A DNA stretch of 64,000 nt from Methylobacteriaceae bacterium (lineage in GTDB: Bacteria > Pseudomonadota > Alphaproteobacteria > Rhizobiales > Beijerinckiaceae). Position numbers and translations under genes: made by a program. Under the pieces are notes generated by a model. That model searched no databases. It was given only the letters and a program-made list of their open reading frames with translations, and was not told the origin of the DNA. Numbering within the stretch: position 1 is the first letter of the stretch; the number at the start of each line of letters is the position of its first letter. Location: contig JACKJC010000001.1 of NCBI GenBank assembly GCA_020638195.1, positions 609,001 through 673,000 on the forward strand, written 5' to 3'. Below, in pieces: positions 7,882 through 16,264 of the stretch.

Positions 7882-9417
7882 ATGCCGCGATACAATGCGT
7901 GCGAGGATTTGCTCGATCGGAATGTGGCCGCGGGCAGGGGCGACAAGCTCGCCTTCGTCGACCCGCAGCGTTCGATCACTTACAGCCAGCTCGCGACCGA
8001 CAGCCGGAAGTTCGCGAATGTTCTCAACGACCTCGGCGTGCGGCGCGAGCAGCGTGTCGCGCTCGCCATGCTTGATACGGTCGACTGGCCCGTCGCTTTT
8101 CTCGGCGCCATTCGCGCCGGAATCGTGCCGGTCTGCCTCAATACGCTGCTGACCTCCGAGCAATACGCCTACATGCTCGCGGATTCGCGCGCAGCCGTCT
8201 TGCTCGTCTCTCCGGCGCTGCTGCCGGTGCTGCGGCCGGCAATCGCCAAGGCGCCCGATCTCGCCCATGTCGTGGTCGTCGGCCCCGGCGCGGAGGGCAA
8301 GGAGATTGATTTCGCGAGCCTTCTGGCCAAGGCGTCGGACTATTTCGCCCCGGTCGACACCCACCCGGACGAAACCGCGTTCTGGCTCTATTCCTCGGGC
8401 TCGACCGGCGCGCCGAAGGGCACGAAACACGTCCACACCAGTCTGATGGATACGGCGAAACTGTTCGGCCAGAACGTGCTCGGCATGCGCGGGGACGACG
8501 TCGTCCATTCCGCCGCCAAGCTGTTCTTCGCCTACGGCCTCGGCAATTCCCTGTCCTTCCCGATGTCGGTCGGCGCGACCACGATCCTCAACCCGGATCG
8601 CCCGACGCCGGCCGTCGTCTTCGACATTCTGGAGAAAAAGCAGCCGACGATCTTCTGCGGCGTGCCGACCCTGTTCGCCTCGATGCTGCATGATCCCGCG
8701 CACGAGACGCACAAGGGTTCGCCGCGCCTGCGCCTGTCGACCTCGGCCGGCGAGGCTTTGCCCGAGCACATCGGCTCGTCCTGGAAGAAGCGCTTCGGCT
8801 CGGATATCGTCGACGGCGTCGGCTCGACGGAAATGCTGCACATCTTCCTGTCGAACACGCCCGGCGACATCGTATACGGCACTTCAGGCAAGCCGGTGCC
8901 GGGCTATGACGCGCGCCTCGTCGACGAGAACGGCGCGGAGGTCGCCGACGGCGAGGTCGGCGAACTCTACATCCGTGGCGCCACAGCGGCCGAGGGCTAC
9001 TGGAACCAGCGCGAAAAGAGCCGCGCGACCTTCCAGGGGGAATGGACCCGTACCGGCGACAAATACACGCGCGACGCCGACGGCCGCTACACTTACTGTG
9101 GCCGCGCCGACGACATGTTCAAGGTGTCCGGCATCTGGGTCTCGCCCTTCGAGGTCGAGGGCGCGCTGGCGAGCCACCCCGCCATTCTGGAATGCGCCGT
9201 CGTGCCGCACGCCGACGAGGAGGGCCTCCTGAAACCCAAGGCTTTCGTTGTGCTGAAGCCCGGCGCAAGCGCCGACGATCTCGGCGCCTCGCTGAAAGAT
9301 CACGTGAAAACGAGCGTCGGCGCCTGGAAATATCCGCGCTGGATCGAGGTGCGCGAAAGCCTGCCGAAGACCGCGACTGGCAAGATCCAGCGCTTCAAGT
9401 TGCGGGACGAGGCTTGA
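7882..9417 (+). CDS. bclA: Benzoate-CoA ligase
   Basis: ATP-dependent acyl-CoA ligase of 511 aa that converts benzoate, CoA and ATP to benzoyl-CoA, AMP and PPi, the entry step of the box pathway. The AMP-binding motif SSGSTGAPKGTKH begins at residue 171. The C-terminal lid carries the catalytic lysine in TGKIQRFK (K501). Length and the HVHTSL-type segment after the P-loop match benzoate-CoA ligases rather than generic acyl-CoA synthetases. A GGGAGGG ribosome site lies 10 nt upstream of the ATG. It is the first plus-strand gene of the box operon and is divergent from boxR. Confidence 0.93.
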   Translation: MPRYNACEDLLDRNVAAGRGDKLAFVDPQRSITYSQLATDSRKFANVLNDLGVRREQRVALAMLDTVDWPVAFLGAIRAGIVPVCLNTLLTSEQYAYMLADSRAAVLLVSPALLPVLRPAIAKAPDLAHVVVVGPGAEGKEIDFASLLAKASDYFAPVDTHPDETAFWLYSSGSTGAPKGTKHVHTSLMDTAKLFGQNVLGMRGDDVVHSAAKLFFAYGLGNSLSFPMSVGATTILNPDRPTPAVVFDILEKKQPTIFCGVPTLFASMLHDPAHETHKGSPRLRLSTSAGEALPEHIGSSWKKRFGSDIVDGVGSTEMLHIFLSNTPGDIVYGTSGKPVPGYDARLVDENGAEVADGEVGELYIRGATAAEGYWNQREKSRATFQGEWTRTGDKYTRDADGRYTYCGRADDMFKVSGIWVSPFEVEGALASHPAILECAVVPHADEEGLLKPKAFVVLKPGASADDLGASLKDHVKTSVGAWKYPRWIEVRESLPKTATGKIQRFKLRDEA

Positions 9418-9429
9418 CCGCGTCGAACC

Positions 9430-9511
9430 CGTCATTGCGGGCGAAGCGAAGCAATCCAGGGCCGGGTCATGGCTCTGGATTGCTTCGTCGCTTTCGCTCC
9501 TCGCAATGACG
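9430..9511. repeat. Palindromic repeat (GTCATTGCGAG family)
   Basis: Imperfect inverted arms CGTCATTGCGGGCGAAGCGAAG and its near complement near 9490-9511. It lies between benzoate-CoA ligase and the alpha/beta hydrolase. Its right end reaches the start of the hydrolase and even contains an in-frame ATG at 9506. Confidence 0.85.
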
Positions 9512-9514
9512 GCT

Positions 9515-10309
9515 ATGCCCACCCACAACCTCGAAATATCGGGCCAGACCCTCGAGGGCGCATGGTGGGGGCCCGGCCCCGACGCGGCCCCGACGCTCGT
9601 CCTCCTGCACGAAGGCCTCGGCTGCGTCGGCCTCTGGAACGATTTTCCGGCGAAGCTCGCGGAAGCGACGGGCTGCGGCGTGTTCGCCTATTCCCGCGCC
9701 GGCTACGGCAAGTCTTCGCCGATCCCGCTGCCCCGCCCGCTCTCCTACATGCACGACGAGGCGCGCGAGACGCTGCCGAAAATCCTCGATCGGATCGGGT
9801 TTCGCGAGGGCGCGCTGATCGGCCATTCCGATGGGGCCTCGATTGCGCTGATCCATGCCGGCGCCATCGCCGATCCTCGCGTGAAGGCGGTCGCGCTGAT
9901 GGCGCCGCATGTCTTCACCGAGGAACTCGGTCTCGCCTCGATCAGGCAGGCGCAGGAGGCCTACGAGCATGGCGATCTCAAGCGAAAGCTCGCGCGCTGG
10001 CACGATCACGTCGATTGCGCCTTCTACGGCTGGAACGGCGCCTGGCTCGACCCCGGTTTCCGGCAGTGGAACCTCGAGGAATTTCTGCCTGATGTCCGCG
10101 TTCCCATTCTGGTCATCCAGGGGGAAGCCGATCAATACGGCACGATGGATCAGGTCCGCGCCATCGAACGCGGCAGCGGCGGCCCGGTCCAAACCGTCAT
10201 CATTCCCGGCATCGGCCATTCGCCTTACCGCGAGGCGCCGGTTGCAACCCTGTCGGCGCTCGCCGCCTTTGTGGGCCGACTCGAAAATGTGAAAAATACC
10301 GCCAGATAG
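9515..10309 (+). CDS. Alpha/beta hydrolase in the box gene cluster
   Basis: Alpha/beta-hydrolase-fold protein of 264 aa. It has the oxyanion segment LLHEGLGCVGLW, nucleophile elbow GHSDGAS with Ser105, acid GEADQYG and catalytic histidine in GIGHSPYREAP. The start is uncertain: ATG at 9515 is used here because the alternative ATG at 9506 lies inside the palindromic repeat; neither has a good ribosome site. Its place between the ligase and boxC suggests a role in benzoate metabolism, for example a thioesterase or ring-product hydrolase, but the substrate cannot be told from sequence. Confidence 0.85.
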   Translation: MPTHNLEISGQTLEGAWWGPGPDAAPTLVLLHEGLGCVGLWNDFPAKLAEATGCGVFAYSRAGYGKSSPIPLPRPLSYMHDEARETLPKILDRIGFREGALIGHSDGASIALIHAGAIADPRVKAVALMAPHVFTEELGLASIRQAQEAYEHGDLKRKLARWHDHVDCAFYGWNGAWLDPGFRQWNLEEFLPDVRVPILVIQGEADQYGTMDQVRAIERGSGGPVQTVIIPGIGHSPYREAPVATLSALAAFVGRLENVKNTAR

Positions 10310-10312
10310 TGC

Positions 10313-10340
10313 TGGACAATGCAAAATAATGCATTATTGT
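10313..10340 (+). promoter_or_regulatory. Candidate boxC promoter overlapping TGCA repeats
   Basis: TGGACA (10313-10318) is separated by 16 bp from TATTGT (10335-10340), a plausible -35/-10 pair 38 bp before the boxC ATG. The three-fold TGCA motif covers the spacer and the -10, the position expected of a repressor site. Confidence 0.4.
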
Positions 10341-10343
10341 GCA
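10320..10343. promoter_or_regulatory. Putative BoxR operator: three TGCA boxes at 10-bp pitch
   Basis: TGCA occurs at 10320, 10330 and 10340, separated by AAATAA and TTATTG, so the 24-bp block is almost a perfect palindrome centred on ATGCAT. A fourth TGCA lies at 10363-10366. Operators of the BzdR family are described as built around TGCA, and a gene for such a regulator lies in the same cluster. The assignment is inference from motif plus context. Confidence 0.55.
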
Positions 10344-10377
10344 GTTATCCAATGAATAATGTTGCACGGGAGGGATC

Positions 10378-12066
10378 ATGGCCGACGCCGCTCGCAAGCT
10401 CGCCAATGGCAAGGACTTCATCGACTTCCAGACCGACCCTTCCCGCTACAGGCACTGGAAGCTGACGGTCGATGGCGACGTCGCGACGCTCGCCATGGAC
10501 GTGGACGAGAAGGGCGGCCTGTTCGAGGGTTATGAGCTCAAGCTCAATTCCTACGATCTCGGCGTCGATATCGAGCTCGCCGACGCGCTGGCGCGCCTGC
10601 GCTTCGAGCACCCAAACGTGAAAGTCGTGCTGCTGCGTTCCGCCAAGGATCGCGTCTTCTGCGCAGGCGCGAACATCCGCATGCTCGCGGGCTCGGAACA
10701 TCCGCACAAGGTGAACTTCTGCAAGTTCACCAACGAGACCCGCAATTCCATGGAAGACGCGTCCGAGCATTCCGGCCAGAAGTTTGTCACCGTCGTCAAT
10801 GGCACGGCGGCCGGCGGCGGCTATGAGCTCGCGCTCGCCACTGACCACATCATGATGATCGACGACGGCTCCACCGCCGTCTCGCTGCCGGAAGTCCCGC
10901 TGCTCGCGGTTCTGCCGGGCACGGGCGGCCTCACCCGCGTCGTCGACAAGCGCATGGTCCGCCGCGATCACGCCGACGTCTTCTGCACGATCGAGGAAGG
11001 AATCAAGGGCCGTCGCGCCGTGCAATGGCGTCTGGTCGACGAAGTCGTGCCGCCCTCGAAACTCGACGCGCGCATCGCCGCCAAGGCCGAAGAACTTGCG
11101 GCGAGCTCTTCGCGCAAGGGTCCTGCCGAGGGCGTGAAGCTGACGCCGATTTCGCGAAAGTTCCGTGACGGCGGCGTCGACTACAGCCATGTGAAGGTCG
11201 ACATCGACGCGAGCCAGCGTCTCGCAACCATCACGGTTCGCGCGCCAGAAGCCACGCCGCCGGCGTCAGCCGCCGAAGCCGTCAAGCAGGGCGCGCAATT
11301 CTGGCCGTTGCTCGCCGCACGCGAACTCGACGACGCCATTCTCCACCTGCGCAACAACGCCTACGAGATCGGCACGATCCTGTTCAAGACGGAAGGCGCG
11401 CCAGCGACGGTGCGCGCCTATGACGAATTCTTGGAAGCCAACAAGGCCGACTGGTTCGCGCACGAAGTGCGTCATTACTGGAAGCGCGTGCTCAAGCGCA
11501 TCGACGTCACCTCGCGCACGCTCGTCTCGGTGATCGAACCAGGCTCCTGTTTCGTCGGCACGCTCGCCGAACTCGCCTTCGCCTCCGATCGTTCCTACAT
11601 GCTGATGGGCCAGCTTCAGGGCGACAACAGGCCGGTCGCCAGGATCGAACTGACGAAACTTAACTTCGGCGCCTATCCGATGTCGCACGGCCTGACGCGC
11701 CTGAACGCGCGCTTCCTCGCCGAGCCGAAGAAGGTCGAGGACCTCGAAGGGGAAATCGGCCGCGAGTTCGAGGCCGACGAGGCCGAGACCGCGGGCCTCG
11801 TCACCTTCGGTCTCGACGACATCGACTGGGCTGACGAGATGCGCGTCTTCATGGAGGAGCGCACGAGCTTCTCGCCGGACGCGCTGACGGGCCTGGAGGC
11901 CAATCTGCGCTTCGCCGGTCCAGAGACTATGGAATCGAAGATCTTCGCGCGGCTCACCGCTTGGCAGAACTGGATTTTCCAGCGCCCCAACGCGGTCGGC
12001 CCCGAAGGCGCGCTGTCGAAATTCGGTACGGGCGAACGGCCCGCCTACGACATGCGCAGGGTGTGA
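10378..12066 (+). CDS. boxC: Benzoyl-CoA-dihydrodiol lyase BoxC (2,3-epoxybenzoyl-CoA dihydrolase)
   Basis: A 562-residue protein matching the unusual length of BoxC, which opens 2,3-epoxybenzoyl-CoA with two waters to 3,4-dehydroadipyl-CoA semialdehyde and formate. It belongs to the enoyl-CoA hydratase (crotonase) superfamily. Recognisable segments are FCAGANIRMLAGSEH and the glycine-rich NGTAAGGGYELALATDHIMM in the first half, and a second crotonase-like part with SCFVGTLAELAFASDRSYM. A GGGAGGG ribosome site precedes the ATG. It is followed by boxB and boxA on the same strand. Confidence 0.95.
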   Translation: MADAARKLANGKDFIDFQTDPSRYRHWKLTVDGDVATLAMDVDEKGGLFEGYELKLNSYDLGVDIELADALARLRFEHPNVKVVLLRSAKDRVFCAGANIRMLAGSEHPHKVNFCKFTNETRNSMEDASEHSGQKFVTVVNGTAAGGGYELALATDHIMMIDDGSTAVSLPEVPLLAVLPGTGGLTRVVDKRMVRRDHADVFCTIEEGIKGRRAVQWRLVDEVVPPSKLDARIAAKAEELAASSSRKGPAEGVKLTPISRKFRDGGVDYSHVKVDIDASQRLATITVRAPEATPPASAAEAVKQGAQFWPLLAARELDDAILHLRNNAYEIGTILFKTEGAPATVRAYDEFLEANKADWFAHEVRHYWKRVLKRIDVTSRTLVSVIEPGSCFVGTLAELAFASDRSYMLMGQLQGDNRPVARIELTKLNFGAYPMSHGLTRLNARFLAEPKKVEDLEGEIGREFEADEAETAGLVTFGLDDIDWADEMRVFMEERTSFSPDALTGLEANLRFAGPETMESKIFARLTAWQNWIFQRPNAVGPEGALSKFGTGERPAYDMRRV

Positions 12067-12076
12067 GAACAACGAC

Positions 12077-12157
12077 TGTCATCCCCGCGAAAGCGGGGAA
12101 GCAGAACAACAATCAGGCGAATGGCGGGAGCGGAATCCTGCTGTCGCGGGAATGACA
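12077..12157. repeat. Palindromic repeat (TGTCATCCCCGCG type)
   Basis: TGTCATCCCCGCGAAAGCGGGGAAGCAG at the left is mirrored at the right by CTGCTGTCGCGGGAATGACA. It fills the boxC-boxB gap and ends about 20 nt before the boxB start. It could stabilise or attenuate the operon transcript. Confidence 0.75.
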
Positions 12158-12177
12158 GAAACACCAAGGAGCGAGCG

Positions 12178-13626
12178 ATGACCGATACGATCAACGTCGA
12201 CTATTCCACCCGCATTCCCAACAATGTCGGCCTCACCGAAGACCGCACCGTGCTGCGTGCGCTCGAAGGCTGGCATCCCGGCTACATCGACTGGTGGAAG
12301 GACATGGGTCCGGAGGGCTTCCAGGAAGCGCTCGTCTATCTGCGCACGGCGGTTTCTGTCGATCCGCAGGGCTGGGCCAAGTTCGACTATGTGAAAATGC
12401 CGGAGTACCGCTGGGGCGTCCTGCTCGCGCCGAAGGAAGAAGGCCGCAAGGTCAATTTCGGCAAGCACAAGGGCGAGCCCGCCTTCCAGGAAGTGCCCGG
12501 CGAATATCGCGCCATGCTGCGCCGCCTGATCGTCATCCAGGGCGACACCGAGCCGGCTTCGGTCGAGCAGCAGCGCCACCTCGGCAAGACCGCGCCCTCG
12601 CTCTACGACCTGCGCAACCTCTTCCAGGTGAACGTCGAGGAAGGTCGCCACCTCTGGGCGATGGTCTATCTGCTGCACAAATATTTCGGCCGCGACGGCC
12701 GCGAGGAAGCCGATGAATTGCTGCGCCGTCGCTCCGGCGACGCCGACAGCCCGCGCATGCTCGGCGCCTTCAACGAGAAGACGCCGGACTGGCTGTCCTT
12801 CTTCATGTTCACCTTCTTCACCGACCGCGACGGCAAGATGCAGCTCGAGTCGCTTGCGCAGTCCGGCTTCGATCCGCTGTCGCGCTCCTGCCGCTTCATG
12901 CTGACGGAAGAAGCCCATCACATGTTCGTCGGCGAGACCGGCGTCGGCCGCACCATCCAGCGCACCTGCGAGGCGATGAAGGCTGCCGGCATCGAGGATC
13001 CCTTCGCGATCGACAAGATCCGCGCGCTGGGCGTCATCGACCTGCCGACGATCCAGAAGAAGCTCAACCTGCATTACTCGCTGACGCTCGACCTGTTCGG
13101 CGCGGAAATCTCGACCAACAGCGCGAATTTCTACAATGCGGGTCTCAAGGGCCGCTTCGGCGAGACCAAGATCGACGACGATCACGTCCTCACCAACGCG
13201 ACCTATCCGGTGCTCAAGCTGATCGACGGCAAGATCGTGAAGGTCGACGAGCCCGCGCTGACCGCGCTCAACATGCGCCTGCGCGACGACTATTCGGAGG
13301 ATTGCGCCAAGGGCGTCGAGCGCTGGAACCGCATCATCCAGAAGGAAGGCGTCGACTTCCGTCTCGAACTGCCGCATGTCGCCTTCAACCGCAAGATCGG
13401 CGAGTTCCGCAACGTCAACGTCACGCCGAAGGGCCTGATCCTGGGCGATACGGATTGGGCGAAGGTGCGCGACGACTACCTGCCCTCGTCTTCGGACGGC
13501 GAGTACCTGAACTCGCTCATGACGGGCCATTTCGGCGTCGGCGAATACGCCGGCTGGATCGCGGCGCCGAAGGTCGGCATCGACAACAAGCCCGGCGATT
13601 TCGAATACGTTCGTATCGCGGCGTAA
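12178..13626 (+). CDS. boxB: Benzoyl-CoA 2,3-epoxidase oxygenase subunit BoxB
   Basis: Diiron oxygenase of 482 aa that, with BoxA, O2 and NADPH, converts benzoyl-CoA to 2,3-epoxybenzoyl-CoA. The diiron ligand regions typical of the family are visible: NVEEGRHLWAMVYLL, with an E-x2-H motif, and TEEAHHMFVGETG, with E-x2-H-H. The start is the ATG at 12178, with AAGGAG-CGAGCG ahead; an upstream ATG at 12121 lies in the palindromic repeat and is not credible. It is in an operon with boxC upstream and boxA downstream. Confidence 0.95.
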   Translation: MTDTINVDYSTRIPNNVGLTEDRTVLRALEGWHPGYIDWWKDMGPEGFQEALVYLRTAVSVDPQGWAKFDYVKMPEYRWGVLLAPKEEGRKVNFGKHKGEPAFQEVPGEYRAMLRRLIVIQGDTEPASVEQQRHLGKTAPSLYDLRNLFQVNVEEGRHLWAMVYLLHKYFGRDGREEADELLRRRSGDADSPRMLGAFNEKTPDWLSFFMFTFFTDRDGKMQLESLAQSGFDPLSRSCRFMLTEEAHHMFVGETGVGRTIQRTCEAMKAAGIEDPFAIDKIRALGVIDLPTIQKKLNLHYSLTLDLFGAEISTNSANFYNAGLKGRFGETKIDDDHVLTNATYPVLKLIDGKIVKVDEPALTALNMRLRDDYSEDCAKGVERWNRIIQKEGVDFRLELPHVAFNRKIGEFRNVNVTPKGLILGDTDWAKVRDDYLPSSSDGEYLNSLMTGHFGVGEYAGWIAAPKVGIDNKPGDFEYVRIAA

Positions 13627-13634
13627 GGTAAGGT

Positions 13635-13716
13635 CGTCATTGCGAGCGAAGCGAAGCGATCCAGCCGCCAGCGTTCGGCGCTGGATTGCTTCGTCGCTTC
13701 GCTGCTCGCAATGACG
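13635..13716. repeat. Palindromic repeat (GTCATTGCGAG family)
   Basis: Near-perfect inverted arms, CGTCATTGCGAGCGAAGCGA and its complement, between boxB and boxA. Its right arm contains an in-frame ATG upstream of the true boxA start. Confidence 0.87.
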
Positions 13717-13736
13717 GAAAAGTTGAGGACGACAGA

Positions 13737-14918
13737 ATGAACGCGCCGATCAAGCAGCATCTCATCGATCCGGAAATCTGCATCCGCTGCAACACCTGCG
13801 AGGAGACCTGCCCGGTCGACGCGATCACGCACGACGCCAACAATTATGTCGTCGACGTCTCGAAGTGCAATCTGTGCCTCAATTGCATTCCGCCCTGCCC
13901 GACGGGTTCGATCGACAACTGGCGCATCGTCACATCGGCCTATTCGCTCGACGACCAATATTCCTGGATGGAACTGCCGGCGCAGGAGCAGATCGTCGTC
14001 GCCGGACATAATGAGGCGATCGACGACGATGTGCAGGCGCTGATCGACAGCGCGCACAAGGGCGTCGGCGGCAAGTCGGTGGCGCCTGCCTCCGCCGCCA
14101 AGCCGTCCGTGAATTTGTTCAACCGCGAAAAACCGATCGTCGCGACGGTCACCGGCAATTACCGGCTGACGCACGAAGATTCCGATGTCGACGTCCATCA
14201 CATCATTCTCGATTTCGGCGACACGGCATTCCCGGTGCTCGAGGGGCAATCGATCGGCATTGTCGCGCCGGGCGTCGACGCCGACGGCAAGCCGCATCGC
14301 GTGCGCCTCTATTCGATCGCTTCGCCTCGTCACGGCGAACGGCCCAACCACAACAATCTGGCGCTGACTGTGAAGCGCGAGCCGCAGGGCGTCTGTTCGA
14401 ACTACGTCTGCGACCTCAAGAAGGGCGACAAGATCGAGGTGACGGGCCCGTTCGGCGCAACCTTCCTGATGCCGAACGATCCGGCCGCCAACATCATCAT
14501 GATCTGCACCGGCACGGGTTCGGCGCCCTTCCGCGCCTTCACCGAATGGCGCCGCCGCAGCGCGCCGAATGCGCCGGGCCGCATGCTCCTGTTTTTCGGC
14601 GCCCGTCGGCCGAGCGACCTGCCCTATTTCGGGCCCTTGCAAAAGGTGCCGAATTCGCTGCTCGGCAAGCACTTCGCCTATTCGCGCATTCCCGGCGAGA
14701 AGAAGGTCTACGTTCAGGACCTCATGCGGGTCGAGCAGGAGGAGCTGTCGCGCCTGCTGAAGTCCGACATGACCCATATCTACGTCTGCGGCCTGAAAGG
14801 CATGGAGCAGGGCGTCGATTCCGCGCTCGACGACATCTGCCGGAGCGTGGAGCTGAAGTGGCACGACATGCGCGACGCCATGCGCGCGCAGGGCCGCTAT
14901 CACGTCGAGACCTACTGA
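13737..14918 (+). CDS. boxA: Benzoyl-CoA 2,3-epoxidase reductase subunit BoxA
   Basis: Iron-sulfur flavoprotein reductase of 393 aa that passes electrons from NADPH to BoxB. The N-terminus holds two 4Fe-4S motifs, CIRCNTCEETCPVDA and CNLCLNCIPPCPTGS. The remainder is a ferredoxin-NADP reductase module with FAD-binding VRLYSIASPRHGE, CSNYVCDL, and nucleotide-binding MICTGTGSAPFRAF. The start is ATG 13737, since upstream in-frame ATGs fall in the palindromic repeat. The aldehyde dehydrogenase and thiolase needed to finish the pathway are not in this window. Confidence 0.95.
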   Translation: MNAPIKQHLIDPEICIRCNTCEETCPVDAITHDANNYVVDVSKCNLCLNCIPPCPTGSIDNWRIVTSAYSLDDQYSWMELPAQEQIVVAGHNEAIDDDVQALIDSAHKGVGGKSVAPASAAKPSVNLFNREKPIVATVTGNYRLTHEDSDVDVHHIILDFGDTAFPVLEGQSIGIVAPGVDADGKPHRVRLYSIASPRHGERPNHNNLALTVKREPQGVCSNYVCDLKKGDKIEVTGPFGATFLMPNDPAANIIMICTGTGSAPFRAFTEWRRRSAPNAPGRMLLFFGARRPSDLPYFGPLQKVPNSLLGKHFAYSRIPGEKKVYVQDLMRVEQEELSRLLKSDMTHIYVCGLKGMEQGVDSALDDICRSVELKWHDMRDAMRAQGRYHVETY

Positions 14919-15008
14919 GCGCGACCGACCGCTCGCCATATCACGCCGAATCCGGCATCCTGCGCCCATGCGCAGCAGATGCCCTCACCGTCACGCCGGA
15001 CTCGCGCC

Positions 15009-15716
15009 ATGAGCGACGTCGGTGCATCGCCCCCGGCCGCCGAGGCGCTCGCGCGTGTCGCGACAGCCGATCCCGTGCGGCCCTTCGTCGTCGCCCAGCT
15101 CGGACAATCGCTCGACGGACGCATCGCTACGTTGACCGGCGAGTCCCGCTACATCAACGGCGACGAGGGCCTCGATCATCTCCACCGCCTGCGCGCGGTT
15201 GTCGACGCCGTGGTCGTCGGCGCAGGCACGATCGCGGCGGATGATCCGCAACTGACCGTGCGCCGTGCGCCCGGCGTCAGTCCGGCGCGTGTGGTGATCG
15301 ATCCGCGCGGACGTCTCGGCGGCGCCGGAAAATGGCTCGCAGAGGACGGTGTCGCCCGCATCGTCATCAGCACCGCGCATCACGCGGGGCCGTCCGGCGC
15401 GGAAATCGTCGTCCTGCCGGCGCGCGACGGCCAGATCGCGCCGCGCGACATCGTCGCCGCGCTTGCGGCGCGTGGCCTGCGTCGCATTCTGATCGAGGGC
15501 GGCGCCCGTACCATTTCCGCCTTCATCGACGCCGGCGCCGTAGACCGATTGCATCTGATCCTGGGCTGCACGATCATCGGTTCCGGCCGTCCGGGGTTAC
15601 AGCTCGAGCCCCTTGCCCGCTTGGCCGACGCCTTGCGGCCGGCGACGGAAATCTTCAGGCTCGGCAGCCGCGACATTCTGTTCGATTGCGGATTGCGGGA
15701 CGCGGACGGAGAGTGA
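15009..15716 (+). CDS. RibD C-terminal-domain reductase family protein
   Basis: A 235-residue protein of the dihydrofolate-reductase-like RibD C-terminal family, which reduces the ribosyl group of a pyrimidine intermediate with NADPH in riboflavin synthesis. Signature segments are FVVAQLGQSLDGRIA, VVGAGTIAADDPQLTVR and RILIEGGARTISAFIDAG. The deaminase domain of full RibD is absent, so a canonical ribD role is unlikely. Start ATG 15009 is chosen over an upstream alternative at 14979. It overlaps the cytochrome b561 start by 1 nt and is convergent with a pterin-synthase-like / glycosyltransferase operon, which suggests a shared specialised pathway. Confidence 0.85.
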   Translation: MSDVGASPPAAEALARVATADPVRPFVVAQLGQSLDGRIATLTGESRYINGDEGLDHLHRLRAVVDAVVVGAGTIAADDPQLTVRRAPGVSPARVVIDPRGRLGGAGKWLAEDGVARIVISTAHHAGPSGAEIVVLPARDGQIAPRDIVAALAARGLRRILIEGGARTISAFIDAGAVDRLHLILGCTIIGSGRPGLQLEPLARLADALRPATEIFRLGSRDILFDCGLRDADGE

Positions 15717-16264
15717 TGGCCATGATCGAAGTCGCAGGCCCGCAAAAATACTCCGCTCTCTCGATCGCCATCCACTGGGTCGTCGCAATCTGCGTCGTCG
15801 GGCTCGTGCCGGCGGGCCTTCTGATTCCACGGCTCGACGAAGGCCCGGTGCAGGAAGCGGTTTCGACGACCCATCAATCGGTCGGCATTCTCGTCCTGTT
15901 TCTGACCCTGCTGCGGCTCGCCCTGCGCGTGGCCGGCCGTATGCCGAAACCCTCGGCCGTTCTGACGCCTTTCGAGCGCGCGGCGTCGCGCGTGACGCAT
16001 TTCAGCCTGTATGCGTTGATGATCGTCGGGCCGGTGATCGGCTGGCTCGGCGTCAACGCCTATGGCGAGGACGCCAGTTTCTTCGGCCTGTTCAAATTGC
16101 CGACCCTGTTCGCCAAGGACGAGGCGCTGTCCGACCAGATTTTCGCGTTGCATCTGGCCTGCGGCATTCTGATCGTACTCGCGGTCGTCGCCCATGTCGC
16201 CGCCGCCTTCGTTCACAATGTGCGCGACGACGGCGTGATGGAGCGTATGCTGCCCGGTCGCTGA
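15716..16264 (+). CDS. Cytochrome b561 family membrane protein
   Basis: Integral membrane di-heme cytochrome b561 of 182 aa. It has four hydrophobic helices and histidines suited to heme ligation in YSALSIAIHWVVAIC, THQSVGILVLFL, ASRVTHFSLYALMIV and IFALHLACGILIVL. Proteins of this family move electrons between quinol and periplasmic acceptors. The ATG overlaps the TGA of the RibD-like gene (TGATG), so the two are coupled. The gene ends exactly where the convergent methyltransferase gene ends (TGA|TCA), with no room for a conventional terminator. Confidence 0.9.
   Translation: MAMIEVAGPQKYSALSIAIHWVVAICVVGLVPAGLLIPRLDEGPVQEAVSTTHQSVGILVLFLTLLRLALRVAGRMPKPSAVLTPFERAASRVTHFSLYALMIVGPVIGWLGVNAYGEDASFFGLFKLPTLFAKDEALSDQIFALHLACGILIVLAVVAHVAAAFVHNVRDDGVMERMLPGR

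Noticed and set aside
12079..14969. Long minus-strand frames opposite boxB and boxA
   Set aside because: Frames mirror the codon pattern of the real plus-strand genes and their translations match no family; boxA and boxB are unambiguous.
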